Below are positions 43,553 to 53,722 of a stretch of DNA of 64,000 bases, piece by piece (the first letter of the stretch is position 1; every line of letters starts with the position of its first letter). Both the position numbers and the translations under genes were made by a program. Source of the DNA: Thinopyrum elongatum. Lineage: Eukaryota > Streptophyta > Magnoliopsida > Poales > Poaceae. The stretch is from the NCBI GenBank assembly GCA_011799875.1, contig CM022302.1, forward strand, positions 324,976,683 through 325,040,682, read 5' to 3'. The notes beneath the pieces were generated by a model. That model did no database searches. It saw nothing but the letters and a program-made list of their open reading frames with translations, and was not told the DNA's origin.

Positions 43553-45870
43553 TCAGACAAGACGATGAGAAGACGGTCGGGAAAGGGCCATCCCCTTCGA
43601 CCACGGCGGCGAGCACGAACCTCTTCAACAACATGAAGACGGCACCCCAATATGTCTCCTACTCTGAGTCGAGCTACAAGACCGCACATGAGACCCTCTC
43701 TTTGGTCTCGGAGGAGAGCGATGATTTGTCACATCCTACGGCATTCATCTTTGGAGGCGTTATGGATGAGGAGGTTGAGCATGGGACTATCCCTTCAACC
43801 ATGGCGGTGATAGGAATTGAGCATCGAGACATTTGCACCTACATCTCTCCGACACCAACATATGATGAGATGCCCCAATTGCCATGTGAGGAGAGCCACC
43901 ACCCCATGAGGGAGATGAGTGACTCCACCATATATGACATTGAGTGCATTTCCTATGAGAGGATGAGTGTGACCACCACTAGCCCCACACATGAGAGCAT
44001 GCCACACATCCTATGTGAGGTTGAGAGCCATTTGAGTGACTCCACCAACCATACGAGTGAGAGCATCCAAGAGGGAGTGAGTGAGCCACACCACTTAGTG
44101 AGTGAGGTAGTTCATAGGGCATGTGAGGCCACTATGATTTATAACGACTTAACCTCTACTCCGAGTGTGTTTTCTTCTTTGGTGCTAGGTCTCCTACATG
44201 ACGACATGCCTATCCTCAATGAATCCATACCTCCAATGGAGACGACGATGGCCATGGTGGACAATGATGCACCCCCCACATGGTCCCATCAAGACGAAGA
44301 TGACCACGACTTGGTCTTCGACACCTCACCTACAACACATGAGCGATGCTCCCAAGGTAACATAGGTGATGGCGCTTCTCTTGTCCCACTAGTGGACTAT
44401 CTTACCAATGATTGTTTGCATGATGTTGATCCACCTATTACCATGCTTCATGCTAGTGCGACTTCCTCATGTCTTGACTTACCAATTTATGATGAATATG
44501 ATGATGAGAATGTTGAGTTGCCTAGTTGTGATGCTATTCTCCATAGGATATCATGTGAAAATTCTATCGGTCACATCATGTTCAATAATCCATTAAACTT
44601 GTCATATGCTATGAGTGAGATCTCCCATATTGCATCATTCCAATCTCAATATAGTAACTATGCATGCCCCATTAAAATAAATCCCATTTGCACTTATGGC
44701 ATAGATGACGAGATGATGGTCATTGGCTTTTGTTTTTCATGCGATGATATTGCCATGCTTCCTTTACATGATTTGCGCAATTCATCTACTATGCCATGCC
44801 ATGATCACATTGTTCTGAATATGCATTGTTTTGGATGTTGTCAATATTCTCCATGTAATGTTTCCACTAATGCTCATGAGGAGACCCCCATAGTTTCCTC
44901 ATACATATTAGGAGATTTTGATTCATTCCATACTTTGCATAATTCCCATAATTGCGTGCACCATATGCATTCCATGAATAACAATGCTCTACATATTTCT
45001 CATGATGCATTACACAATTGGAGTCTCCATTATGCTATACATAACAACAAACCTATCATGATGGATGACATGTTTCTATATCATGCATCTCATTTATTTG
45101 AGCATTGGATATTTTGTGCTAACCAACACATGCACGTATGCATCATAATGGATGATGTGTACATATACCACGCACACACAATTTTTCCTTTGCCTTTGTT
45201 TTGTGTAGGTACTTATGAACACTCGTCAACTTCACAATCCTATGAGTTGACGAAACAAGCTCTTGAGCGCAACGATGACTTGGGATCCCGTGGACTATCT
45301 TTACCACCGTTTCCTCCACGCAAGGACTTCGCGCATCTCTTTTACTTGGCTCTCACACGGCTATGGGCTATATATCACTTGTTACTTTATGCCCATTGTA
45401 TCATGTTCACTTTGCATGTTATGCCTCTTTCCATGCCTTTGCCATGCAATCGTGACCCTTGCTTGCATTTACCCATGATTCACAATTATACCACTTCTAT
45501 GTGTATTTGCATGATTGGTGGAGATCCTTGTTGCTATTACCATGTTTTCCTTGTGCCACATGATATTGTTGATTCTCGTGTTGGGAGAGTCATGATGTTC
45601 CATTGCTATTTACATAGAACCTCTTGCCAATACAATGATGACACTTTGCTCATATCTTGTTTTCATGCTTGTGATATGTCATGTGCATTATATATGCCCA
45701 CTATTTGCACACATGGCATGATGACCATGATTACCTCTAGTATGTTGCATCTTCGCACTACTAGCTTGCATGACTTGTTTGCTATGATTACTTGCTTGGT
45801 TGCATCACCCATGTCCATTCTTGCTCGTTTCCTTGGGTTGATAGCATATATGCTCTTGCCTCTCACATGA
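43553..45870 (+). pseudogene. long unknown ORF of the outer element, central part
   Basis: Continues in frame from 33352 and is open to 45868-45870 with no stop, 772 codons. The first third is Ser/Thr/Glu-rich with recurring HESMPH, SDSTIYDIE and HTSESIQEGVSEPHH phrases. The rest is rich in His, Met, Cys and Tyr with repeated short motifs (CHDHIVLNMHCFGCCQYSP, HNSHNCVHHMHSMNNN, DDMFLYHASH, DDVYIYHAHT). I see no catalytic motif of any retroelement enzyme, no nuclear signal and no convincing zinc-finger spacing. Near 45840 one base appears missing: the reading ARFLGL continues as DSIYALASHMIYLDH in the next frame. The length of the open frame, despite AT-rich codon choice, argues that it was under selection. 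Confidence 0.7.
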
Positions 45871-47115
45871 TATATCTTGATCATTGTCTCTTGTCTCCAT
45901 TTGTTGCATCTCTCATTTTCACTTGTAGTGAGTGCAACAATTCTATGCTTATTCATCTTGGAGACTTGGATAACTTACTTGTGATGCATGTTTGTTTGAT
46001 TGAGCTTAATGCCTTTGGTTGTTCTAGCATCTTATGCCTGCATACCATGCCCTACACCCTTGTACTTTCTTATGATAAGAATGATGAAAACACTTGTTGG
46101 GTTTCTCACCCCGCGGATGATAGATTTTGCATTTCCGCTAACCTCATTTGTTTTTCCGAGTGTTTGTCATGTTCGTTCATTTTGAAGGATTCACAAGGCG
46201 GTACCGTCATGAGACTACTTGGTCATGTCAAGGTGTATACGATGTGCGACACCGACATCTTCACGAACATTCCTAAGGTGAACTCCTTCCATTTGAGCCA
46301 TCCTCAAATATGCATATTGGATGGGTCATTCTTTCATTGTTTTCTCCTTCTTCTTGTCTACATGATACATCTATTGGATGGAGCACCGACATTGGAGATG
46401 GACCCCATGGACCTTCAAGTTGAGGAGTGCTTGGACTTATTGGAAGCACCACCGGACCACCACTTCTACCACGACATTGAGCTATGGTGCAACACCACCC
46501 ATAACAAATTTGCACTTTATGCATGGATTGAATCACATTATGATTGCCTTGTTGCATCTTGTATTTCTATATCATCCATGATATATGAGCTTGTGCACTT
46601 TCTTAGCAAATTTGTTGTGATCTTTCTTGATGGCATATTCATACATCATCATCACATTGCCCATCATCAATTGCATGATCACATCGTCACACTGAGCACC
46701 AATTACCATGTTCATGCTTTTGATACACCGTCCCATTATGACATCATTTTGCACAATGGTGAAATTAATCACATTCCCAACACCTTTGTGCGTACTACAA
46801 ATGCTTTTGCTCCCATGAATGCTTTGCATATCATTTTACATCACTTGTCTAAGCATCTTGTGCCTTCTCATGATCAATCTTATCGGACGAACACATGCTT
46901 ACTTAATGGACACCTAGTGTGCGCTAACCATTGTATTTTCGAGTTTCATTTGTGTTTGCTCTTTTTGCATGTATACCACTCCGACGACACCTTGGAGTAC
47001 TTGGATTGCGCCATGTCTTCAACTCCGTCCAACTATAAATTCGTCCACGACAACCATTTCCATGGTGATGAGGATTACGATCCGAGGTCGGATCTTTCCC
47101 AAGGGGGGGGGGAGA
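45842..47115 (+). pseudogene. long unknown ORF of the outer element, C-terminal part before the LTR
   Basis: Open from the overlap at 45792 to the polypurine tract: WVDSIYALASHMIYLDH, CSECNNSMLIHLGDLDNLL, a hydrophobic FFHCFLLLLVYMIHLLDG, LEMDPMDLQVEECLDLLEAP, and the ending FVHDNHFHGDEDYDPRSDLS followed by Gly codons from the G-run. This ending resembles the tail of some Gypsy polyproteins. In the 10-G run the frame is off by one relative to the continuation in the LTR (GDDAEHPMVIPMYTTTTPQA). Confidence 0.65.
47099..47115 (+). promoter_or_regulatory. polypurine tract of the outer element
   Basis: ccaagggggggggga-type purine run with ten consecutive G, directly before the 3' LTR. It also forms codons of the long ORF. 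Confidence 0.85.
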
Positions 47116-47668
47116 TGATGCGGAGCATCCTATGGTCATCCCCATGTACACTACGACTACTCCCCAAGCCCCAAGAGGACATATGATGAGACCTCAATCA
47201 TACGCCATTGGACACAAGGTTAACTCGCTCCTCTCTGAACCGTCACTTTCCACATGTGAGGCATGGCTACTACCTCAAACATATGTGCTATGCATGACCA
47301 GGAGCCAAGAGGAAGACCATGGAGCAGCTAAGGAGCAAGTACGATCGAAGCAGAGAAGCATACGCGAAGACGGAGAAGAATCAGAGCAAGACTGGACTTG
47401 CCCGGATCATCCGGATGCACAGCCGGACGATCCGGACCAAGCCCAGATGATCCGGACCCCCACCCGGACGATCCGGGTAATGTGCCTGAAGACACCCGAA
47501 GCCTGCTCGACGAAGCCGGATCATCCGGACGACCGCCCGGATCATCCGGACCCCCGACGCCCGGGTCATCCGGGCCACCATCCGGATCATCCGGACCATG
47601 CCGGCGCGCGTGACTTGGGCCGAGGCCCGCGTACCCCTTCGCCCCTCACTTACCCCTTCGTGGCTTAG
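47116..47668 (+). pseudogene. ORF extension through U3 of the outer element's 3' LTR
   Basis: The frame reads PMVIPMYTTTTPQAPRG, IGHKVNSLLSEPSLSTCEAW, MTRSQEEDHGAAKEQVRS and then repeated PDHPD/PDDPD units encoded by the CCGGATCATCCGG array, ending at TAG 47666-47668, two bases before the TATA box. The first part resembles the MTRARA...VNSLL tail seen in Gypsy polyproteins of grasses. The same frame is present in the 5' LTR, interrupted there by the MITE. Confidence 0.6.
47402..47594 (+). repeat. CCGGATCATCCGG motif array in U3
   Basis: Exact 13-mers at 47402-47414, 47516-47528, 47537-47549 and 47582-47594, plus variants ccggacgatccgg (twice), cagatgatccgg and ccgggtcatccgg between them. The motif is a near-palindrome. 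The array ends about 75 bases before the TATA box; the same array is in the 5' LTR (about 19457-19645) in a more CpG-decayed form (ccagatg for ccggatg). Confidence 0.85.
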
Positions 47669-47670
47669 AC

Positions 47671-47678
47671 TATATATA
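47671..47678 (+). promoter_or_regulatory. LTR TATA box (3' LTR of the outer element)
   Basis: TATATATA, two bases after the stop codon of the U3 reading frame. Confidence 0.75.
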
Positions 47679-48047
47679 CTCCTCCCCCTCCTCCATTTTA
47701 GTGTTAGCAAAGGATTAGCTCATTTTAGGAGATAGAGCTTTGCTCATCCACTTGACACCTTCTCCATTGGAGTTCACGGCCTCTACGGAGAAGATCCCCC
47801 AAGTGGATTCAAGACCCCTCACGGGAAGACCTTCAAGACCTCCTCACGGAGAAGAACTTGCTACTTGTATCGTCCTTTGTTGATCGTGGATCGTGTATCT
47901 CTTCGTGTATTCGGATCTAGAACATGTGTAATCGAATCTTGTTGGTTTGAGTGATTCCTCTCGTGTTTTCCCTCGTGTTCTTCGTGTTCTCCACGGGATC
48001 CGCTCCAATCGTGAAAGATCGGGCATCTAGGGTTCTACCCTACATCA

Positions 48048-48052
48048 ACAAG
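48048..48052. repeat. target site duplication acaag (right) of the outer element
   Basis: Identical to 19016-19020. Confidence 0.93.
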
Positions 48053-48130
48053 GCACACTGGGTTCAACGTCATCGTCACTACAGCTGTGCGTGCGCGAGA
48101 AATCTATATATCGAGGGGGGCTATGGAGAG

Positions 48131-48171
48131 AAAGACGTATCGAGTGTGTGTGAGCGAGGCACAGAGACACA

Positions 48172-48216
<45 letters not shown>

Positions 48217-48474
48217 AGAGAGAAGCCAGTAGATACATTAAGATCAAGATCGAGGTGTCACTCTTCTGCTGTCATTGTTGGGGGGAGAGGGGGGAGGGAG
48301 AGAAAGACGTATCGAGAGTGTGCGCGCGCTAGGCAGAGAGGCACAACTAGCGAGTGTGTGTGTGTGTGTGTGTGTTTGAGAGAGAAGCCAGTAGATAGAT
48401 TAATATCAAGATCGAGGTGTCACCCTACTCCTTCGGTGTCGAGAAGGGTGTGGGGGTGCCAGTGACGCTTAGAG
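48131..48474. repeat. 172-bp tandem duplication, each copy with a GT microsatellite
   Basis: Two copies beginning aaagacgtatcgag (48131 and 48303) share cacaactag, a GT run and tttgagagagaagccagtagata, ending in a gatcgaggtgtcac segment. The GT runs are (GT)19 at 48176-48213 and about (GT)11 at 48354-48375. Confidence 0.8.
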
Positions 48475-48611
48475 ATAGGGAGAGGGAGTTTGTGTGTTAC
48501 ATATCTATATTAAGGGATAGGTAGATAGCATGTGTGAGAGGCATACTTAAAGCATCACGAGATAAACAAGCAGTGTGCATGCAAGTGCCGAAAAAAATGA
48601 AGAGAGAAACA

Positions 48612-48726
48612 ATGTGTGTGCGTGTGTGTATGTGTGTGTGTGTGTTTGTGTGCGTGCATGTCTCTCTCTCTCTGTGTGTATGTGTGTGTGTATGTCTCTC
48701 TCTCTCTCTATGTGTGTGTGTGTGTG
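48612..48726. repeat. compound TG / TC microsatellite
   Basis: Alternating (tg)n and (tc)n blocks: tgtgtgcgtgtgtgtatgtg, tctctctctctctg and again tg and tc runs. Non-coding. Confidence 0.9.
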
Positions 48727-50000
48727 AAATCTCAAAACAAAAGGTGCTCTACTGGAATCTCATTGTATGGATTCATATGGTTCCGGGACTCGAGTTAACC
48801 TTACGGATATGTGTGCGAGACATAGTTATACTTTGAGACATGAGTGGCGGTGGGTGGATGGAATTAAAGGGGTGGGCGTGTTCGATAGAGAGAGCATGTG
48901 TGTTATTGTGTGAGAGACTTGTAGGACGGAGTAGAAAGACGAATTCTAACCTTGACGGAGGGAGAGAAATACATGAAGTGCGTGTGTGTGATTGAGATGC
49001 CCACGGAGAAATGAGATTTGTATGCGTGTGAGAGAGATTGCACAATTCATTCACATATCACTATCTAACGATCATGGACGTGCCTCTCTTGAACATGATC
49101 AATATCTACTTCATATCATGACCGAAGATACAATATCGATTCAACGCTATAAAGATTGGACACTCACATATCGCTTTTTTTCAAATAGTCTTTTTCAATC
49201 GTGCATGCCAAAGTTATAGTGATATTTCTTCAAACAACCACTGTATTTATCATGTACATGCACCATTGTTAGTTTTGCATTCAAATTCATTAGTTTTGGA
49301 TGATTTAAGGTTCTATTATGAAGTAATATATGTAATATTCATATATGAATTCAACGGGTACTGGAATTTATGAAATGGCGGCCATGTAATCATATGAGGT
49401 AACACTTTTAAGTAGCGGGCTATAATATCCATTTCTTTTGCGCATCTATATTATCCATTTGTTACTGTCCAATATAATTACAATTAACACGTCAATGCAT
49501 TGTGTTTAAAATAAATAACCAATGGCATAAAATTATATATTTACATGAGAAATACATAGGCTGAGCATTTGCTCTGTATTTTATGAACGCGCCTCAGTTA
49601 CACCCGTACGATCGGTCGCGCCCGTGTGATAGTAACAAGTTAACGTTGCATCATCCAGAGTTATTGTCTTTTTTTCTGGGGTGGACTTCATACGAGTCAT
49701 TAACTGCTCACGTGTGCCCATGTATATAGTCTTGCATGATCGGCTTCCCGCTAGCACTGTCCAAAATTTTGAGACTTGATATGAACGATCCCGCGGGCGG
49801 CAAAATCTCCCGCCTCCTTCTAAAATTTCCGCGACCTTTAGCATGCGAAATTCCCCTTTTGTCCTTGGTGCATGGAGAACAATAGTTAGAATATGGCCCT
49901 CAATTACATAATAGGTCGGGGTTGATTTGGTAACTTCCGGTTCCCCCCACCACACGGCACCCCCATTTCATCTTCCCTCCCGCAAAAACGACTATTCCAA
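48727..50000. other. intergenic, no gene seen
   Basis: AT-rich DNA with scattered gtgtgtg phrases to about 49030. From about 49560 the base composition rises in GC (cgcccgtgtgatag, cccgcgggcgg). No reading frame or element boundary is convincing. Confidence 0.5.
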
Positions 50001-50815
50001 AGCACCAGAGCATCTTACATCACGCCGTCCGTACTTCATCGGCCATTCTACCTCTTCCCTCTCGAAACCCTAGACTGCTCATCCACCGGCGTACCAAAGC
50101 CCATTCACTGCCAGCGTTGTCCACCTCGCCGGATCTGCTTCTGTGGCCGCATCTACCCCTCCCACCTCCCCTAGAAACAGTAGACTGCTCATCCACCACT
50201 GTACCACAGCCCATTCAGTGCCGGCCTTATCCACGACGTCGGATCTGCTTCGCCGGTACTCTCGTCAACCGCAGCGCATCTGCAGCGGCTCCTTCGTACT
50301 CCGCACCGGAGCCACTTTGTCCAGACCCCCGAAGCCGCCCCACTGACGTCCCCGTCGACGGCCTCTGATCTCTTCGCTGACACCATCCTCAACTCTACCG
50401 GAGACGCTTTGCCGACACCATCCTCAACCCTACCGGAGTAGCTTCGTCCATACCATTCTCAACCCTACCGGAGCCGCTTTGCCAACGCCCAAGTCCATAG
50501 CCTCAGATCTGCTTCGTCGACACCCTCGTCCAACCTACCGGAGTAGCTTCTGACGCCCTCGTCCATGGCCGCAGATCCGTATCATCGACCCCATCCTCAA
50601 CCCAACCACCGGAGCAGCTTCTGACGCCCTCCTCGACGGTCGCAGATCCGCATCGTCGACACAATCCTGAACCCAACCACCGGAGCAGCTTCACCGACGC
50701 CCTCGTCCACGGCCTCAGATCCGCTTCGTCCACACCGTAGTCCACCCTACCGGAGCCTCTTCACAAACACCCTACTCCATGGTTCTAGATCTCCTTACCG
50801 GACCCCGACAGCCAG
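50000..50815 (+). repeat. GC-rich block with degenerate ~45-65-bp repeats
   Basis: Recurring phrases cagatc-gc-tcgtcgacacc, atcctcaaccctaccggag and cagcttc-gacgccctcgtcca run from about 50340 to 50770. An earlier pair (50070-50130 and 50185-50250) repeats agactgctcatccacc and the cagcccattca-tgcc context. It looks like a decayed minisatellite or repetitive leader. A short-lived plus-strand frame exists, but no protein family is seen. Confidence 0.55.
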
Positions 50816-52013
50816 CACAGCATCATCACCCTTGATGTTTCTAACCTGATTCCCACCGTTTGGCACGATGCCAAGCACCCGATGCGGCCTAGGTACTTGT
50901 CACCTTTAAACCCGTCCAGCATCACCTGCCAGATGTACTTCAAATATACTAATAGGTCACTGTTACATGTTATGGAGCTGGAAAGAGCTACAAGGACGAT
51001 GTTTCTTCTGGATCTAACACCTTGGCCAACCAAGATCCTGGGCTGAGGCATTGCTATGATCTTGTAAGTGCGTCTCTCTCTTGTATTGTTGTGTGCCTGC
51101 CAGCGTGCTTTGCTAGGATTTTCGACCAGTAATCCCTTTGTGTAGCCAATAATTTTCACTACTGGCTGCTAAATTAGAGATGTAGACGTCATACAGGATA
51201 CATTACACAAAATCATAGGTGGCATGTAGGAATTCCAGTGCACTAAATTAGGCTCCCTTAGAGTGCCTGCTAGTCCAGTACACAGAGTCATGGCTAGTTT
51301 ATGCTACGCACACAATCGTTAATTGATGGTTTAAATATGTTCAAGGGATAATAAATATGTTCAAGGGATATGCAATGTATTATCATGTAGAGATATCTCA
51401 AATTAGCCGTGTCAACTTGCAGATGGGGTGCCGGAATGAAAAAGTATAAGATTTCTTAGTACAAGATGTATGTGGCATTTTCATGGAACATTGCAAAAAA
51501 TGAGATGCAACGGTGAGCCTATACAGTGTGGTATGGTAGGCCACTCCATTGCAATCATCGTGACATGTTATTTGTATGTTAGTGCTGTTGGGCAGGGTTC
51601 TTAGGGACAGTTATTTCGAGTTATCCTAAGAAAATAAGCCCTCTGAATATAAGCTCCAGATAATAAGCCAACCAGTTCTTTTCATTGCCTGCTTTTTCAA
51701 CTTATCTGTGGTATGATAAGTGAAAAGTCTAAATTGCATTATATTTTGTCATTTTGCTGCTCATATGAAAATTAATTTGACTTGCAAACATCACAAATTA
51801 AACTCAGTGCAGTAATTAATATGATAGGAAAACAGACCATCAATATTTGTTCAAAATGCAAATACAAAGATACCATCTACTTGGCACAATCTACTTTGGT
51901 CAATGTCTTCCAAAGAGAGCCCGTTGCCTAATTTAAATGAAGAACTCATCGCCTAAAATTAAATGAAGAGTCATTATTTATCAAAATTCCATGATCCAAG
52001 TGGTTGGTTATTG
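50816..52013. other. intergenic, no gene seen
   Basis: AT-rich. Contains an immediate repeat of atatgttcaagggata at about 51335-51370. No gene or element is recognised. Confidence 0.5.
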
Positions 52014-52233
52014 TCATATAGCAGCACCACCTAAAAGCATCATATAGCAGCAGCAGTAGCTCATAGCAACTCATCATACAACAACAACAGCTCATAGCAA
52101 TTCATATAGCAGCAGCAGCTCATAGCAATTCATCATATAGCAGCAGTAGTAGCTCATAGCAACTCATCATATAGCAGCAGCAGTAGTTCATAGCAATTCA
52201 CCATATAGGAGCAGCAGCAGCTCATAGCAATCT
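52014..52233. repeat. minisatellite of ~37-bp units with AGC-rich cores
   Basis: Six or so units of catcatatagcagcagcag-tagctcatagcaac differing in the number of agc/tag triplets and in small deletions. The unit combines a tri-nucleotide run with a constant ctcatagcaa(c/t)tcat segment. Confidence 0.85.
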
Positions 52234-53167
52234 ATTATATAATTGAAACAAGAGACAAATAAGCCACCACATTTATCCACATAGGCTAAAAATATATTAG
52301 CCATTGATTTATACAACAATGGTTGAGATTAAAAATATGTAGAAGTTACGTACAACAATAACATGTACAACTTTTTACATCTGACACGTCTAAGATACCC
52401 CCGCAAAAAAAAGACACATCTAAGATGAACCCACGTTAGTGTTAGCACTTGGCATGGATGTAACCAATCAATCAGCCTCCGGCCAATCACATTGAGCGAA
52501 GTCCAATTTGAACCCATACAAAAAGAAATCATGTAGGCAAGTCTTTCCTTATGGAAGGTCTTTCCTTAGAAAAAACATGCATGCAAATCTCCAAATCAGG
52601 CAAATAGTCCATATGGAAACTCACGTGCACCAATACCAAATCTGTACGCATGCATTCAAATAATAGAAGACCCAGACTGCATACATAATTCCATACAGAC
52701 TCAACCTGAAGTTTACACGTAGTCGGCCAAGGCAGGAACAAATAAAAAGGCACCCAACCGGCCATACCCAGCATGCATCCTAAACTTTAAGCCAGCCAAA
52801 TGTCGGCCATGCCCAGCACACGTCCAAAATTCAAGCCAGCCAAATCTGCTACTCGGCACACATCAACAAAAGAAGTTTCTATAGAGGGTAACACAACGCT
52901 GGGAATAGATCAGAATCGGTGAAAATGCAACTTGACGTGCGACTCAATGCTCGATGAAGTCATGCCCAGCCATCCTTCTGAGTTGCCTGTCACCTGAATC
53001 ATAACGTTGTGTAGTTATTATTCCAGATACAATCTTCGTACGTATATTATCAATTGACTAACAAATTTCTAAACTTTTTTGCAGAGAAAACAATGTCATA
53101 CAAGAAGCATAGTGACTTCACAACAAGGAAGCAAAACTGGAATGTACAACCGACACGAGCTGATGAG
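52234..53167. other. intergenic, no gene seen
   Basis: AT-rich. A phrase ggccatgcccagca-catcc-aaa-tt-aagccagccaaat occurs twice (about 52763-52800 and 52805-52845), a small tandem duplication. A tttgcag and ATG near 53083-53092 could be mistaken for an exon start, but the frame closes after about 32 codons. Confidence 0.45.
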
Positions 53168-53722
53168 CCTCAATATGATCTAGATGGATGAAAAGGTTAT
53201 TTCATAACATATCTAATTTCAGATTTTCCATCGTTTTAAAAGTAAAACAACAGTCACTAAGTATATTTTTACTGTTCTTATAGGGCCAAACAATTCAAGC
53301 TACCTTCTCGGAGATTTGATGGACACGTAGAAATCAAAGATAAATGACAAATCTATTTATGCATTTAACAATTTGAAGGTGAAAAGATCAGCATAAGGTT
53401 ATCTGCATTAGCAAAGACATATTATAGGAACAGGCCTCAATATGATCTAGATGGATGAAAAGGTTATTTCATAACATATCTAATTTCAGATTATTCCATC
53501 GTTTTAAAAGTAAAACAACAGTCACTAAGTATATTTTGACTGTTCTTATAGGGCCAAATAATTCATGCTACCGTCTTAGAGATTTGATGGACACGTAGAA
53601 ATCAAAGATAAATGACAAATCTATTTATGCATTTAACAATTTGAAGGTGAAAAGATCAGCACAAGGTTATCCGCATTAGTACTTCGAGATTGCTAGCACA
53701 GACATATTATAGGAACAGGCCA
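53168..53722. repeat. tandem duplication of a ~267-bp unit
   Basis: Copy 1 is 53168-53434 and copy 2 is 53435-53722, starting cctcaatatgatctagatgg in both and ending attataggaacagg. They differ at few bases; copy 2 has about 21 extra bases (tacttcgagattgctagca) near 53680. Confidence 0.92.

Larger units (their letters stand above)
19021..48047 (+). mobile_element. outer LTR retrotransposon of the nest, non-autonomous, unknown family
   Basis: A plus-strand element with LTRs 19021-20106 and 47116-48047 (TG...CA), a perfect 5-bp TSD, a tRNA-iMet-like primer site and a G-rich polypurine tract. It spans 29 kb because it hosts the Tat element 20786-31185 and the Athila element 33353-43547; its own sequence is about 8.4 kb. 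Its coding part (32527-33352 joined to 43553-47668) is one long frame of about 1,640 codons without recognisable protease, RT, RNase H or integrase motifs, so the element must depend on another for mobilisation. The C-terminal GGDDAEHP-like and HKVNSLLSE text running into the LTR recalls Gypsy polyprotein ends. I cannot name the family. Confidence 0.92.
47116..48047 (+). repeat. 3' LTR of the outer element
   Basis: 932 bp, TGATGCGG...CTACATCA, partner of 19021-20106 without the MITE. TATA box at 47671-47678. U3 contains the motif array 47402-47594. Confidence 0.95.

Noticed and set aside
45792..45870. Programmed -1 ribosomal frameshift
   Set aside because: No slippery heptamer or downstream structure is apparent; a one-base loss explains it.
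43633..45870. Reading the long ORF as a zinc-finger or metal-binding protein because of its His and Cys content
   Set aside because: His and Cys occur irregularly, without the spacing of any known finger; the richness partly follows from cat/tgt-rich DNA.
48178..48836. Cys/Val-rich frames over the GT repeats
   Set aside because: Microsatellite translation only.
50785..51159. A 124-codon minus-strand frame
   Set aside because: No recognisable domain, no promoter, composition not protein-like.
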